NCBI RefSeq assembly: GCF_030463565.1
Contig: NC_134656.1
Coordinates: 3,582,501-3,646,500 of the forward strand
DNA length: 64,000 nucleotides
Direction of reading: 5' to 3'
Source of the DNA: Pelecanus crispus
Taxonomy: Eukaryota; Chordata; Aves; Pelecaniformes; Pelecanidae
Each line of letters starts with the position of its first letter. Positions within the stretch are counted from its first letter, which is position 1. The notes beneath the pieces are model-generated. The model was not told the origin of the DNA. It ran no database searches and worked only from the letters and a program-made list of their open reading frames with translations. The translations under genes were made by a program, and so were the position numbers. Positions 11,890 to 24,619 of the stretch are shown here, in pieces.

Positions 11890-14800
11890 CTGCAAGGTAT
11901 GAAAAAAGCCCATTACTTTTCATGAGCAATTCATCGGGGTGAAAAAGGGACCTGTCTGCGTGGTGTTCATCACCATAAACTGTTTTCCTAAAGCCCCGCT
12001 TTGTTCTTCTATTGCCGTTGTGCGAAGAACTAGTAACCCCGAGGGACAACCAGCCTGCAAACGTCTGTAAAAACAAGCATAAGAGAAATAATAAAAACCA
12101 GTAATAGGCACAGGGACAGTGCCATTATGAACAAAAGAAGGTACGATACAGGTAAGGACTGCTGATGCCTAATTCAGACACTGGCTTAAACAAAACTGTA
12201 TTTGCATCTGTCCTTGTGTTTCATGCCCTTGTGGCACTGGGTATTTTGTCCAAAGTACTCGCAGAGACAGTTAGTGTGTGTTTTTCATCCAGGTAGACAG
12301 GGAGCCAGGGACAGTGTAATCCCATTAGTTTGTTACACGGAGCCACTGGCCGCAGTCCCCACGGTGCTGGGAATCATTAAACAGCTTCAGGAGCTGCTTT
12401 TTGGTGGCAGGGCTCGTCAATATTGTATATATGTGCAATACCCGAGACAGTGATTACAAGACGCTTGGGTCTGGACATTGCCATAATAAAAATGATTAAT
12501 TAAAGGGTAAGCAGAGAAAGACGATACCTTTTTTTCCTTTCCAGATTCCTGCTGAGGGACATCAAACAATGGAAAATAAAATGCAACAACTCTGAAGGTT
12601 AAAAGTGCTGTTGGTGGAGTGTGTTTGTCAATCTATATTAAAAAGTTGATATATCAGGCAATCAAAGGAAAGCTTTGTTTCCTCTTGTAATATGCGTTTC
12701 AACCTCTGTATGAAATGACAGGATTCTGGCAGAATCCTAGCAGGAAATAAAGAAATCTCAGTTAAAACATAACACAATAAAAGACAAGAAGAAAATGAAG
12801 GCTAAATAAAATAATTACGTTAATTTTTTATCCCAAATTTGCTCTACAGAGAATAAGGGCCGCATCACTCTTGTCCTTTATGTGACCTGTAAAGGGCTAG
12901 GAAGCAGCAAAGCTCTCTTACAGGCTACACACCACCAGTGCAATGAGGATTTGGCACGTGGAGGCGAAGGCTGCTTTTCCTTCTGCCTTGGGACTGAAAA
13001 TATTTATGCGAATATGTCCCAAACCCAGACGCTGTCATCCCACAGGGACTATGCCATAGCCTACAGAGGAGATATGCAGAAGACGTGTTTCCCTTGAAAA
13101 ACGCGGTCCGGGAGGAGCAAGTCTGGCTGTGGTTGCATCTCCCCATCGCCGTTACTCAGCCAAGAAGCACAGGGAAGGCTTCAGTAACACAGTGGAGAGG
13201 GAAGTGTCTGTGCCCTATTTTTGTGGGTGTCATCACTAGCAGAGTCACTGCCTAATTTGTACAGAAATTAAATAATTCCTGGTGTCCAGCTCTGTACTCA
13301 CAGCCTTACTTCAACTCCATGGGCTATCTCTTTTATTAAACACATAACTAACAATGGAGATGGTTATATTCTTTTAGCATCAGCCTGCACGATGTGTGAG
13401 AGCATCTTCCAGGAATGCTGCAAAAGCCATTTATTCAGTAAAGTTTTAGGCAGCTGAAGGGATACATTTTGGAAAGAAGGCTAGAGGGTCTGTTTTCATT
13501 CTTTTGTCCAAGTGAATTCATTATTTCAATCTGAATATTTTTGGCTGTTATATGGTCATTGTGATCACAGATGTAAATCATCACTAAATGGCCTGCAGCT
13601 CTTCAGATGCCATCAAGTGAATGAATCTGACCTGCATCTGATCCTGCCCTGAGGAGCTTTGCTGGGACTTTGATGGGGAGAGCCCAGAAATGCCATGTGG
13701 CACCGGAGAAGCGGGGAGGTCCACCAGGAAGCTCGGAGGGAGCGCTGAACGCCTGCCTTCCTCTTTCACAATTCTGGGTGCCTGCTTTTGGCCACCTCCA
13801 GAAATTAATTTCTCTGATGAAGGACCTTTGGTCCGCCCTGCATGGAGCAGTTGACCTATGACTCCCCAGGAGCTCCCTCCCAGGGGCCACAGGAGAAGCA
13901 GTACTCTCCAGCCTCTCCCCCTCCATCCATCAGCCTTGGGCTAACAGGAATGAGCCAACGTCACAGCTCCAGTCCATCTGCTTTCCCAGCGCCTGTACAG
14001 GATTAGATGGATTTTCAGGCTGTGAAAGCAGCTTCCCAAATGGCTCCCAACACAAGTTCATTTGTGCACATCATAATTTTTGGAGAAACCTCCATGTACT
14101 GGCACTTCCCAGCTGCTTACCCCTGCGTGCAGCTCTTTAAGAACGGCAGGATCTGGATTCTTTCTACAACTGATTTTATGAGTCTCACACATCTGCCTGT
14201 TAAATTTACCAACACGTTAAATGCAAGTGGTTTTCTCCTGGTAAAGGATCTCTGCTTCTGTTGCTCAGACAATGCTGCACCAAATAATATGGAGGCAGGG
14301 ATCTATAGCAGCAAAGATACATGTTCAGAGAAATATCTGCTTAACCTCGGCAAATGAATAGTCAATTCTAAGTAATCTGTGGCAATTCTGTAAAATCAGA
14401 TGCAATCACTCTGCAATTAAAACTCTATTAAACACATAGCTAAGTGCATTGGAGACACTTATGGTCTGATTTTGAAATCCCAGCTGGGTAGCACGCTGCG
14501 CGGTTCTGTGCCAGCAGCCTCTGCCACGCAGATTAGGAGACCCTGAGCTGTATTTGTCACCCTTAATCTGTATGTTTCAATTTTACCATACAAGGGATCA
14601 AGCAGATTTAGGGTGGCAATCCTGCCCTGTTGGGTCCCCTCCCCAGGGATGAATTTGAAATGCAGGAACATGTTAGCTTTCATCTAACGCAGCGTGAAAG
14701 TGCCCTTTTCTGCCTGATACCTGGTGCCTTTGCTGCTCTCTTGTGCCTCCCCGGGCACACGCTTATCAAAACAGATGAGTTGTAAAACAAAAGATGGGCA

Positions 14801-17800
14801 AAGTGGCTGCCAAAATGATTTATGATTATGGTTACTGGCTCCTAGGACCTGTTCTCCATCATCTTGAGGCTTCACACAGGGGTTTCTTTGGTGGAGTAAG
14901 ATGGAGCAGGTCAGCCTGGTGGAGCTGAGCACTGCCTGGGGAAGGATTCAACCCAGTGTGTGGTGGGGGTGACTGTCCGGAATGGTGTTTGTGAGGCTGG
15001 AGATTTCCTGCCTCTATTTTTTTAACGAAAAATAAACCAGTCCTATCCCTCACTTCTAATTAATTCAGTGTGGTTTTAATAGGAGCAGGGCTGCTCCATG
15101 AAATTCTGGTATTTCCCCCATTTAAGCAAACGAGGTGCCAAACCTTCAGGCCCAGAGCTGGGGACGAGAGAGGAGACCCAAGCAAGCTGACCCTGGCATG
15201 CCGGTGATGCTGGGGAATGATCCTTCCACTGAACTGCATCTTCATTTCCCTTCTAAATCAAACTCCCAATTTAAAAGTTTATTAAAACCTGAATTATCGC
15301 ATCCTGTGTCTATTTTGTCTTATAATGGCTCTATTCTCTGTCCATTTGAACCGCATCCCAAGGAAGAAGGGGAGAGGGGAAAGAGAAGCAGTGGAGAGAT
15401 GAGCCCTTGTTTGTTTATTGCGCAGGAAGTCCTGCAGAGGGAAATATAAATTTTGAGTGACATCTTTTTCATTGTGCAAAAGAAGATTTAAACTGTGCCA
15501 GTCTTGATTTTCAGACTAAACTAGATGTGGAAACAATCCTGGAAGTTAAATCATATTAGATCGCACTGAGTATTTTATTTTACCTTGTGTGTATCCTGTG
15601 GCTGAGGCTGGGAGACAGCCCTTCTCTAGGGCCAACATCTCAAAAAACTCACGTTGGGTTAGCGTGAGCATGGAGCGATACATCACGTGTAAGAAGTCCC
15701 TGGTGGGTGCTCGGTGGCCAGCTTGGCTGAGCGTGGGAGCCACGCTTGGGAGGGATTTTCAGCCCCCCCATCCCTCTTCTGGGGCCATCTGAGGCTCAGT
15801 GTGGCTCAGAGCACTGGGACGGCCATGGGTAATGAGCTGCTGCTGCCAACTCACACGGGGCCCCAGGGATCTGCTGCGGTGCAAAGCACTTGGATGGTGT
15901 TTTTCTCCTTGCTTTAGCTCTTCCATTCCCTCCGGGGTCATGCTGAGTCACAGCCCTGCGGCTCTGGGGTGGCCCTCGGCAAGGGTATCTCTCTGTCCTG
16001 CCCTCCTTTCTCTCCAGGAGAGGGAGAAAAGAGATGCTGCTCCCTCTTTTAACCACCTCCGCTGTTGCTAAGGCCTCCAGAGAAGCTCAGGTCCATCCTT
16101 CCTTGATAGTTTTGTTCAGACTCTTTTGGCCAATTTATTTCTTTTTCTCTGCATTTCAGGGGAGCTGAAACGCGTACAGCTGGGGAACAGCATGTTGTAG
16201 TTTTGGAGCAAAGGCAGGAGCTTCTTTGGGTCTGTACTGACCCATCTGAACAACATCTCTCAGCCTTTTCTGCATTTCAGCTCATCAGCAGCCGTGTGTC
16301 TCCAACGCTGCCCAAGGAATGCACGCTCCAGCTGGTACAGAGTAACGTATATGACATTGTTATGGGGCTCATGTCAGGGATTTGCATTAATGTGGGTATC
16401 TGGAGAAACAGTCCTTGTGTATTCAAAGCTCCTGGGTTTTACATACTTACTTAGTGGATGCCATTACAAGAGAATGTCTCGCAAAGGGGAGCAAGTGTCA
16501 CCGTGCTGTTTGATATGAGAGATGGAAAAAGCTGGGCCAAGTATAGATGTAGCTGGCACTGCCTAGTTAAACCTCGAGACGCTGTTTATATTAATATGAT
16601 GCACTACCTGACAGGTCGTAGGCAGTATTTATACCAGTGGGCCCCAAACTAGGGATGATGGCAGCTGCAAGTGTGAGTATGAGCCTAGTAAAATTAAAAC
16701 TGCTTATGCTGGTATTTGGGTCACAAGGCTGCAGAATAAAAGATATCCATAAGAGTCGATAACAACCAACAGAGATTGGGTACCACCAGTATGCACCAGT
16801 AGTACTCAGGAGAGCGAAGAAGGAGAAACTGGGAATAGCAATGGGCCTGGGGAGCCCTCAGCTCCTTTAGACACCACTGAAAACACGCAGCATTTGCTGG
16901 ATGCAATCCCCCTGTGCTCTTGCACATGTTACTGAGCAGTGTAAACATTAGATTTCACTACTTAATTTCCATTCCCAGCAGCCAGAGATCTGCTGTTTAT
17001 CTTTCTGTATAATTTTCTATCATTTTCCTTCTTTTTTTCCTACTGGCGGAGGATTGTCTCTTTTTGTGTCTCTTTTTTGGATTATGGGGTAGAAGATGCT
17101 ATCTTGCTTGAAAGGAGCCATGCTCCCCTAAATACTTCATTAATGGCGTCAAGACAGCAGAGTGAAGAGAAAAAACTTTTGGCATGCAAACCCGATGTAT
17201 TTTACTCAGACTGTATTCTCCAGTCCTGATTTTCAATGGCTTCAGCTGACAGATTTGAAAATGAGATGTGAATTCCTGCCCCTGCTCACACTGGTGATTA
17301 AATCGTCCACTGGCACTGGTCTCATCCATAAGGAGCAAGGCAGAAAATGCAGGTTAAAGCCAGCCAAAGAATAGGCTCCAACGAGCAGCATGTCACTGCT
17401 GACCCAGTGCAAACTGGGGTCTCTTCCTAGTTTCCTTCTAAGGTAATTAATTTTTTTGGAAATTAAAGAAGTTGCTCGATTCCATTAAAACTTCATTCAT
17501 GCCATGTCCCCCCCCAGGGATGTCTGGGTGTTTGGAGGAGAAAGAAGAAGAAAGAAAGAAAATTTCCCCTTTGAAGGATAGATAAGGGCTCCTGTCTTCT
17601 CCTCACCAGGTTCAAGGCTCTTTCTATTTGGTAAGATCAGGTATAACCCAAACTGGCATCCTCTGCAGCCCCTTTCTTCTTTCCCCTCCACTTTTGAGTT
17701 TCACGTGCCCTTTGTTCCTCCCAGAATGGTTTCGGCTCTCCAGGGGACCCTGGGGCTGTATTTACTGCATGCTTCTGCAGTGACTAAGACCCTGGCCAGA

Positions 17801-17947
17801 CTTCGTGTTTAAAAACGCATCAGTTAGCTTTTTAAACACTCACATGGACAGGGTTTAACACCTGGAAAATCTGCTTGCTGGACTTGACCAGCCTTAGGGT
17901 TGTCTTCAGAGATGCAGCCGCGAGAGCCTGAATCCCAGCAGAAATGC

Positions 17948-18079
17948 CTCGCCAGCCTGAGCTGCGGTGCCAGCGAAGGGACGTGTCTTGGGAGAGGAGA
18001 AACCAGAGCCTCCCTCGCCAGCCTGAGCCGCGGTGCCAGCGAAGGGACGTGTCTTGGGAGAGGAGAAACCAGAGCCTCC
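17948..18079. repeat. 66-bp tandem duplication, two copies
   Basis: Unit 1 covers 17948-18013 and unit 2 covers 18014-18079, both beginning 'ctcgccagcctgag'. They differ at one position that I can see (ctgagctgcgg against ctgagccgcgg), so the duplication is recent or homogenised. The period is a multiple of three, so a forward frame stays open across both copies. There is no sign that it is translated, because it lies deep in intron 2. The segment is more GC-rich than its surroundings. Confidence 0.95.
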
Positions 18080-19389
18080 CTCCCCTGAGAGGTGCAGCCG
18101 CGGTCCCTTTTTGCTCCTCAGAAGGTGTTTATAGAGCGCTGCGATACTGCTCTCTTTATGTCACTTGGTAGGCTGTAAAATAAACCTACGTGTACAAACA
18201 TCTCTGGGAAATATATACAACTTACATAGGTAATTTATCCTCTCGAATTTCAGCGTGACACTTCAGCTGTTAAACTCAGCTTCCACTCCCGCTTAATGTC
18301 GCAGGGGTTTTGCTGAACTCCACTTGGCGTTGCTCAGACGTTTTATTAGGGATACAAACTGCCATGAATTTAGCTCCTTTCTTGCAAAAGAAATGATTCA
18401 CGGACAAATCTGATTTCCTTAGAATGTAGGAATTACGCAATACAACTGTTTAAGGAGCAGATTTTCAGACTGATGCTCTTCTGTGTATTGTGGCTGCAAA
18501 GTATTTGCTATTTGTTATTCCTGTTTGTGGGATGGTTACACTAAATCTCATAGCAATATTCTCCTCCTGAAACGGATAGCTCAGACTTGGAACATCGGTG
18601 AGGAGAAATGAATGAGCCCTTTGAAACATTTATTTAGAAAGGGAACTGTTAATGCACAAATTAATGAAATGCAGGCTGCATGGATACTTCATTAATACTT
18701 GACCTTTGTCTAGTATTACTTGAAGAAATGCAGAGACTCCCAAAATCATAATGTAAAAATTCTTAGATGTTCAGTAAAAAAATATGGTTTGACTTCATCT
18801 CCTAAAAAGCATCTTACTGAGGCATCACCCAGCCAGCTGTGGGAGACTGAAGGATATTCTTTTAATTGGTTAAACCTCTCTAAGTGCTTTATAATTGCTT
18901 TCACTAAGCAGCTTCTGCAACGGAGCAAGTGCTACCTGGAACTGATCACATTTTAATAGGCTTAGCCAACGTCCACCCAGGGACATGCAAAGCCTCCTCT
19001 TGATGTCCATCAATTTGTCTCAACATCGTTATCAGAGCTCAGCTGTGCTGTTCAATAACTCCTGCTTTCCATCCCAGCGGGAGCCGATCTGACAGGCAAT
19101 CGGGGAGGTGTTGAGGGCTGCTCGGAGGAGAATGGGCTGCAGGCTGCTGTACTGATGGGGACAATTAGCCCATGTCATAAAACCGTCCCCTTTCGAGGAG
19201 ACATTTTGGCCAAACAGTGTTTTCAGCCTGAGCCAAGCTCAAATATGCCCTCAATTTTGAGCAGCTGTTTGGAAATGTGAGACTGAGATGGGGAAGATTT
19301 ATATTGCTTCCCTCTGTCTGGATGCAGAATGCAATGGTCTGGGCAGCGTACGTGAGGTTTTACCTGCTGAAGGCTGCTAATTCTGAAGG

Positions 19390-19430
19390 GTGTGTGTGTG
19401 CACATGTGTGTGCACATGTGTGTATGTGTT
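19390..19430. repeat. GT-rich microsatellite with GCACAT interruptions
   Basis: An imperfect (GT)n run in which the phrase GTGTGTGCACAT occurs twice in tandem before decaying to GTATGTG. It is a short intronic alternating purine-pyrimidine tract. Confidence 0.85.
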
Positions 19431-20840
19431 AAAGATTTATTTAGGAAGTTATCAAATGATTGGCCTATCAGGCTATGCCATGAGAGAATATTCACCCTTC
19501 CGTGAAGCATCACACAGCGCCCAGGAGACTCAGCTTCCCAGCACTACAATATCGCCAAGGAATAATAACAAAAAATGGAGGTGGTTTATAAGTGGAGAAA
19601 TGGAAGGAATATTGGATGGATGAAGGAGGGTATGAAATCTCTTGGCGGGAGGTATTTTTAGCAGCAGCACTGGTGCAGACGTTGCCCTGTTATCCTCACA
19701 AAAGACCTGGGAAGCTGCCAGCGCCTCGAGCTCTCTGAATTTGGATCCTCACACCTGGTGAACGCTGACAGCAGAGAGGGAATTACAACCAGAAATCACA
19801 TGCTTAATGAATTAACGAGCTGGCTCCCAGGCAGCAGGGCTGATGCATTTCTTGATCCTGATCTCCCTAATTATTTTGTACATGACCAAAGTCAGACACA
19901 GCCAAGAAAATACATAAATGCTGCCAAAGAGGAGGAAAATGATGTTGTAGATGTTTTGAATGGAGCTGCTAGCCTGACCACTTTTAGCTCCTATTTCAGT
20001 GTAAATAAATATATAATCTCAGTAGGTCTGGAGGAAGGAAGGAAGGTGTTTCCTGCTCTGATCTCCTCCAACAGCTCTGCACACCACGAACTGCAAAAAT
20101 TTCTTTTCTGAGCACTAGTTTTCCAAGTCCTGAAACATTTCACCCTTAAAACAAAATCAAGCTCTCTGTACTTCAGGCCAAAGTTCACTTTTGGAGATGG
20201 AAAATACTTTGACCCCCATGAAGCTCTGATTTTGTGCCAACAGTTTTATTAGAGGACAAGTGTAATTTTTCTTTTATCATTCTCTTCCATAAACTGGCCT
20301 AGACTGCGTACATTGTTTTGACTTCCATGGCTCGCAGGATAAATCGTGTGCATCCTTGTTTATTTTTTGCTGCTTTTCAGACAGCTGAGAGGCCTGGTTT
20401 ATGAAAAAAATAAAAGTTGCGAGGAACAGGTGACAAAAGTAAATGTGAATCAAGCACCTCCAGTAATCAAGTGCATCAGAAAAATGAAATGAAGCGGGAT
20501 TTCACTCACACTTGCTAGATAAAAAAAGCCTTTCTGCATGATGCGGTGAATCACAGACAAAACTGACGGTGGATTTCGTATTTGCTGGATCTTCCTCGGT
20601 CCAGAAAAGGAGCAAGCGGCCGCTCACTCATTGCCTTCCCAGCAGGGAAGGGAGCTTGGTCCTGCTGCCAGGGCGGCACCGCGGAGCTGCATGTTACCTC
20701 TGTGCATCGCTGCCCACGGGGCCCCACGGTGCCACACCTGACCCACTTTTACACCATTTCAGGCTCCAGACTGAAGCCCTTGCTTTTGCTAACTTTTCTC
20801 AGTTTTTGCAGTACATAACAAAAGCAAAAATTTGCCTGGA

Positions 20841-20864
20841 GAAGAAGAAGAAGAAGAAGAAGAA
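20841..20864. repeat. (GAA)8 microsatellite
   Basis: Eight uninterrupted GAA triplets on the plus strand, which read as TTC in the NTSR1 transcript. Nothing functional is indicated at this length. Confidence 0.95.
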
Positions 20865-21285
20865 AGTTCAGCTTATTGTTCAAAGAAAGAAGGGCTGTTT
20901 TTCAGTGCCTCGGAGGAAACGTGGACCCGTTGGTGAGGGATGCTCTTCCACCACCACCCAGCAATGCCCAGGGAACGGCAGGTGTAAATTTAGGTCTCTC
21001 TGTTATTACTCATGAAAAGCTCTCTCCTCTGTACATTAAAAGAGTATACAATGCTAAAAGGAGAGAGAGAGGTGTGGGGTGTTGTGGCGCAAGTGAGGAA
21101 AGGCAGCTTCTCACTTAATGGCAGTAGGCAGAAGCCTTAAGAAATGGAAGAAGATAGTGGGGAACCGAGGGACTTGCATGGCCCCGTCCTTGCAGGCTCA
21201 GTGCTGAAGCATGGCTCACTTCTTATCCCCAGGTGGATGATGGTTAACCGGGGTGCAGAGAGAGTAAATAACCACAGTCTGACAA

Positions 21286-21304
21286 GATAGATAGACAGAT
21301 AGAT
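21286..21304. repeat. Short GATA-type tetranucleotide run
   Basis: The sequence reads gatagatagacagatagat, about five GATA/GACA units, directly before the CR1 fragment. It may mark the 5' junction of that insertion. Confidence 0.8.
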
Positions 21305-21305
21305 T

Positions 21306-21537
21306 TTAGACTGGATATTAGGAAAGATTTCCTCACGGAAAGGGTGGTCAAGCATTGGAACAGGCTGCCCAGGGAGGTGGGGGAGTCACCATCCCTGGAA
21401 GCGTTCAAAAAACGGGTAGATGTGGCACTTGGGGACATGGTTTAGTCTAGTCTACCCTTGATTGGTTTAGTGTGGACTTGGTAGTGTAGGTTAATGGTTG
21501 GACTGGATGATCTTAAAGGTCTTTTCCAACCTAAATG
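21306..21537 (+). mobile_element. CR1 LINE 3' end feeding into the pentamer array
   Basis: A 5'-truncated CR1 tail on the plus strand, antisense to NTSR1. Landmarks are 'gactggatattaggaaagat', 'ggaacaggctgcccagggag', 'gggtagatgtggcacttggg', and the 3' end 'ggatgatcttaaaggtcttt' followed by 'tccaacctaaatg'. A short extra or diverged segment, tagtctagtctaccc, interrupts the usual 'ggtttagtggtggacttgg' region. The element's own terminal repeat, normally ATTCTATG units, has been replaced by the long ATTCT/ATTCC array next to it. Confidence 0.93.
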
Positions 21538-21908
21538 ATTCTATTCTATTCTATTCTATTCTATTCTATTCTATTCTATTCTATTCCATTCCATTCCATT
21601 CCATTCCATTCCATTCCATTCCATTCTATTCCATTCTATTCTATTCTATTCTATTCTATTCTATTCTATTCTATTCTATTCTATTCTATTCTATTCTATT
21701 CCATTCCATTCCATTCCATTCCATTCCATTCCATTCCATTCCATTCTATTCTATTCCATTCCATTCCATTCCATTCCATTCCATTCCATTCCATTCTATT
21801 CCATTCTATTCTATTCTATTCTATTCTATTCTATTCTATTCTATTCTATTCTATTCTATTCTATTCTATTCTATTCTATTCTATTCTATTCTATTCTATT
21901 CTATTCTA
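21538..21908. repeat. ATTCT/ATTCC pentanucleotide array, about 73 units
   Basis: About 370 bases of perfect 5-bp periodicity. Writing each unit as T (ctatt) or C (ccatt), I read from left to right: T9, C8, T1, C1, T13, C9, T2, C8, T1, C1, T20. The block C8-T1-C1-T(many) therefore occurs twice, which shows a segmental duplication inside the array as well as single-unit slippage. It starts exactly at the 3' end of the CR1 element. All plus-strand frames are open across it, giving artefact Phe/Tyr/Ser/Ile/Leu/His proteins. The minus strand carries TAG stops in the ATTCT parts. Confidence 0.97.
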
Positions 21909-24417
21909 AATTACAGGGAATTTAATGTCTTCTGGGGTTTTCTCTCATTTTTCTCAGTAGACACTTCCCAGCACAGTGTTCGAAGCTGGGGTGCATGCGG
22001 CAGCCTGCCTACGGCATGGGCATAGCGTGTTGCGGGGGACACATCCCTTGTGAAAAACAGCTGGAAAAACCTCATGGAGGTTCACGGTGCCTTCTTTAGG
22101 GATTTCTTTCCTTGTTGAAAATGTGGCTGTGGACAGAGCACTTCAGCTGCCAAGAGCTTTGCCATGAAAAGCACTGGTCAGAAAGTTTTCTGCTAACTAA
22201 CTCTCACCATCTAATGTGCACGAGGACTCTCACAGTATATAGCCAGTACCGGCATACATTAATGGATTTTTCTGGGTACTATTTTTGAAGAGCTTTTGCT
22301 TTATCATCTGTCAGTTGAAGCTACCAGTTTCTTTGGTCTTTTTCACAGCTTGTTTAATTAAGCCATCCAGTATTTTGCAGTACAGCTCAATTCCTGGGTG
22401 CAGGATCTTTTATTTAACCTTTGAATGAACCAAAGCTCTGCAGAAAAAGAAAAGGAATAAAGCGATATATGCAAGGCTTAAGTTGCTGTTGACTGAATCA
22501 TTAAAATGCTGGGCTAGTTTTGCTTTTTCAGAGTCTCTGTGTGTGAGCAGGTCTTTTCTTTAGCTCCACATATTGACAAGCAGAAGCAAAAGAAAAGGAT
22601 TATTTGTGGTTACCCTAAATGTGGTTGTTTGGAAGAACAACAACAACAAAAAAATTGAATATCTCTGTCTTCATCCATGGAGATCAAAGTTCTGTCTAGT
22701 TTCTCCATGAAGTTATGAATACTCACCTGAGCAGCTCATAAAGGGCCACTTGTGCTCACAGCTATCGATGTTGTTTGAGACATTGCATGTGCAAATACGA
22801 ACCCTTTATTGCATGTGTAATGCACATGGATGAAGGTATTTTCCAGAACTTTGGAATTTGACTGAAATATGTTTAGATAGCCAGCCTTCAAGGGGCTGCA
22901 AAATTTAGTTAAAATCATATAAGAAGCAGCATTTTAAAAAAAATTTCTGCTGCATACTAATTTGGCTTGGGGCAAAAAAAAAATGTCTTTTTTTAAAATA
23001 TATTGTGATTAGCTGGGTCAGAATCTGGAGAACATTGGGTGCAATATCTGGTGGGAGAAAGTAAAGTGCAACCCATGGAAGGGTGCACACGTGTCCCTTG
23101 GGAACTCTGCTGACCTTATAGTGAGACATTTGGCCCCCAGGAAAGGCAATAAATCGGAGTCACCTTACTCCAGAGCTGAACACTTGACCTGAGGAGACGT
23201 TATGTGCAGGACAGGAATAGGGGAATTCTCTCACCATAGACAACACAGCGATCGCCCCTGCCACTGTCTCGCTTCAGGTTTTCAAGTGTGCAGTGGAGTT
23301 ATTTCTGGGATATTATAAAACATCAGGTGTATGGGATTACACGAGGAATGTTTTGCTATCAAAAGAGTGTTGCTATTATCAGAGTTTTGAAGAGAAGAAA
23401 CATTAAGAAGAGTCTGAATTGATAAAAAGTATTTTGTTTTTAATCTGAGTCATTTGGCCTTTTTTTTTTCTAACAGAGAGGAAAATTGAAATCTGAATTA
23501 AAGCTGTGATTGATCATGAGAAACTCTTTTCTCCTGCATGTGTATCTTCAGGGGAAAATTGATTTTCCACACACCTCTAATGAAGCAAAGAGCACCTTCA
23601 GAGCAGCTCCTGCTTTTACCTTGGGAACAGGGGAAGGAAACCACCAACACCAGGTTTCCAAAGTCTCTGCTTGTAACAGCCGAGAGGAATGTGCACATCT
23701 AATTTACCATGGGCAATGCCAGTGGGGCTGTGTACCCTGTGCTATCATCTGCTGATCTGCTCAAACCCAATCCCACAAAACGAGTTTGGTTTTAAAACTA
23801 CATCAGTCCTCTGGGTCACAATCAGAGCCTAAAACCAGTATCAGCCAAAAGAGAGGTGTTCAGGCTGGAGCTGGCCAGAAATAGAAAAAGAAATAGGAAA
23901 ACTTGATGTTACCAAGTTGTTTCTATTTCACAGAACAGGAAATATATTTTTTCCTTAAATTTGAAATTTTCATGTATCAGCTTCTCCCCCATTGAGCACA
24001 ATTAATTAAATAATACTCAAATATCTCTTTAGCTTCCTTTCTCTATATGATTTTTTTTTTTCTTATCCTTTAAGGGAAGATTAGGACTCAGAAAAGTGAC
24101 TCTGGGAGAAAAAGAAAATAGATGGTAAAATTCCCTAGAAAACTCTTGGTGACTCAGCAAGAAATAGATGAAGAAGGAAAGAGACCAAGAAGACAAACAA
24201 GTTTATTTTCCAAAGTTTGGCACTTTGAGACAAGAATTGGACAATTTTGGCAAATGTCAAGGCATTTGGGGGCAATTTTGGATTTCTGAAAGGAGATTAT
24301 TTTCATTTAAAATATGTTTGGGGTGAAAGCGTTTACCAGTTGCATCCTATTACTCTTCAAATCATATTTACTTAGACACCTCTAGCCAGTTCCATGCCAA
24401 AATATGTCAATACTTAC

Positions 24418-24619
24418 GTAGGACCCTCACACCGTGCTTCAAGGCTTGCACGCGGCTGGGCTCCATGGACATACTGAGCATCGTCTGCTGCCCGCCAATG
24501 GTGCAGACCTGGTTTTCCTGGGCAGCCTGCTTGAACATGACCATGAGCTGGTTGGCGATGATGGTGTTGAGCACAGAGATGACGACCATGGGGAACACAA
24601 AGGAGATGAAAGTGTTGAC
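24418..24619 (-). CDS. NTSR1: Neurotensin receptor type 1, TM5 and intracellular loop 3 exon (exon 2)
   Basis: This is a 202-base exon of 67 full codons plus the first base of an Arg codon. The acceptor is CTCCCCCGCAG before GTCAACAC, and the donor is CTAC followed by GTAAGT. The protein begins with TM5, VNTFISFVFPMVVISVLNTI, followed by IANQL. It continues through intracellular loop 3, VMFKQAAQENQVCTIGGQQT and then MLSMSMEPSRVQALKHGVRVL, up to the base of TM6. The Pro in FVFPMV is the conserved TM5 proline. Loop 3 is the main Gq contact surface in this family and keeps the length and the EPxRVQALxHGVRVLR ending of human NTSR1. Its middle is variable, as expected. The same frame has no start codon of its own, so translation must begin in an upstream exon outside this window. 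Confidence 0.97.

Larger units (their letters stand above)
11890..24417 (-). other. NTSR1: NTSR1 intron 2
   Basis: This is a 12528-base intron of phase 1, from the donor GTAAGT at 24417-24412 to the acceptor ending at 11890. Recognisable contents, listed separately, are a 66-bp tandem duplication, a GT-rich run, a GAA run, a short GATA run, one CR1 tail and a large pentanucleotide array. The stretches 11890-17947, 18080-19389 and 21909-24417 hold nothing I can name. They are AT-rich with scattered homopolymers and short chance open frames. Confidence 0.9.

Noticed and set aside
11795..12076. 93-codon minus-strand frame containing the TM6 exon
   Set aside because: Only 11799-11889 is exon. 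The N-terminal part of the frame is intron read-through upstream of the splice acceptor.
21498..22025. 175-codon frame of Phe/Tyr/Ser/Ile/Leu/His repeats
   Set aside because: It is a direct translation of the ATTCT/ATTCC array and CR1 tail, not a protein gene.
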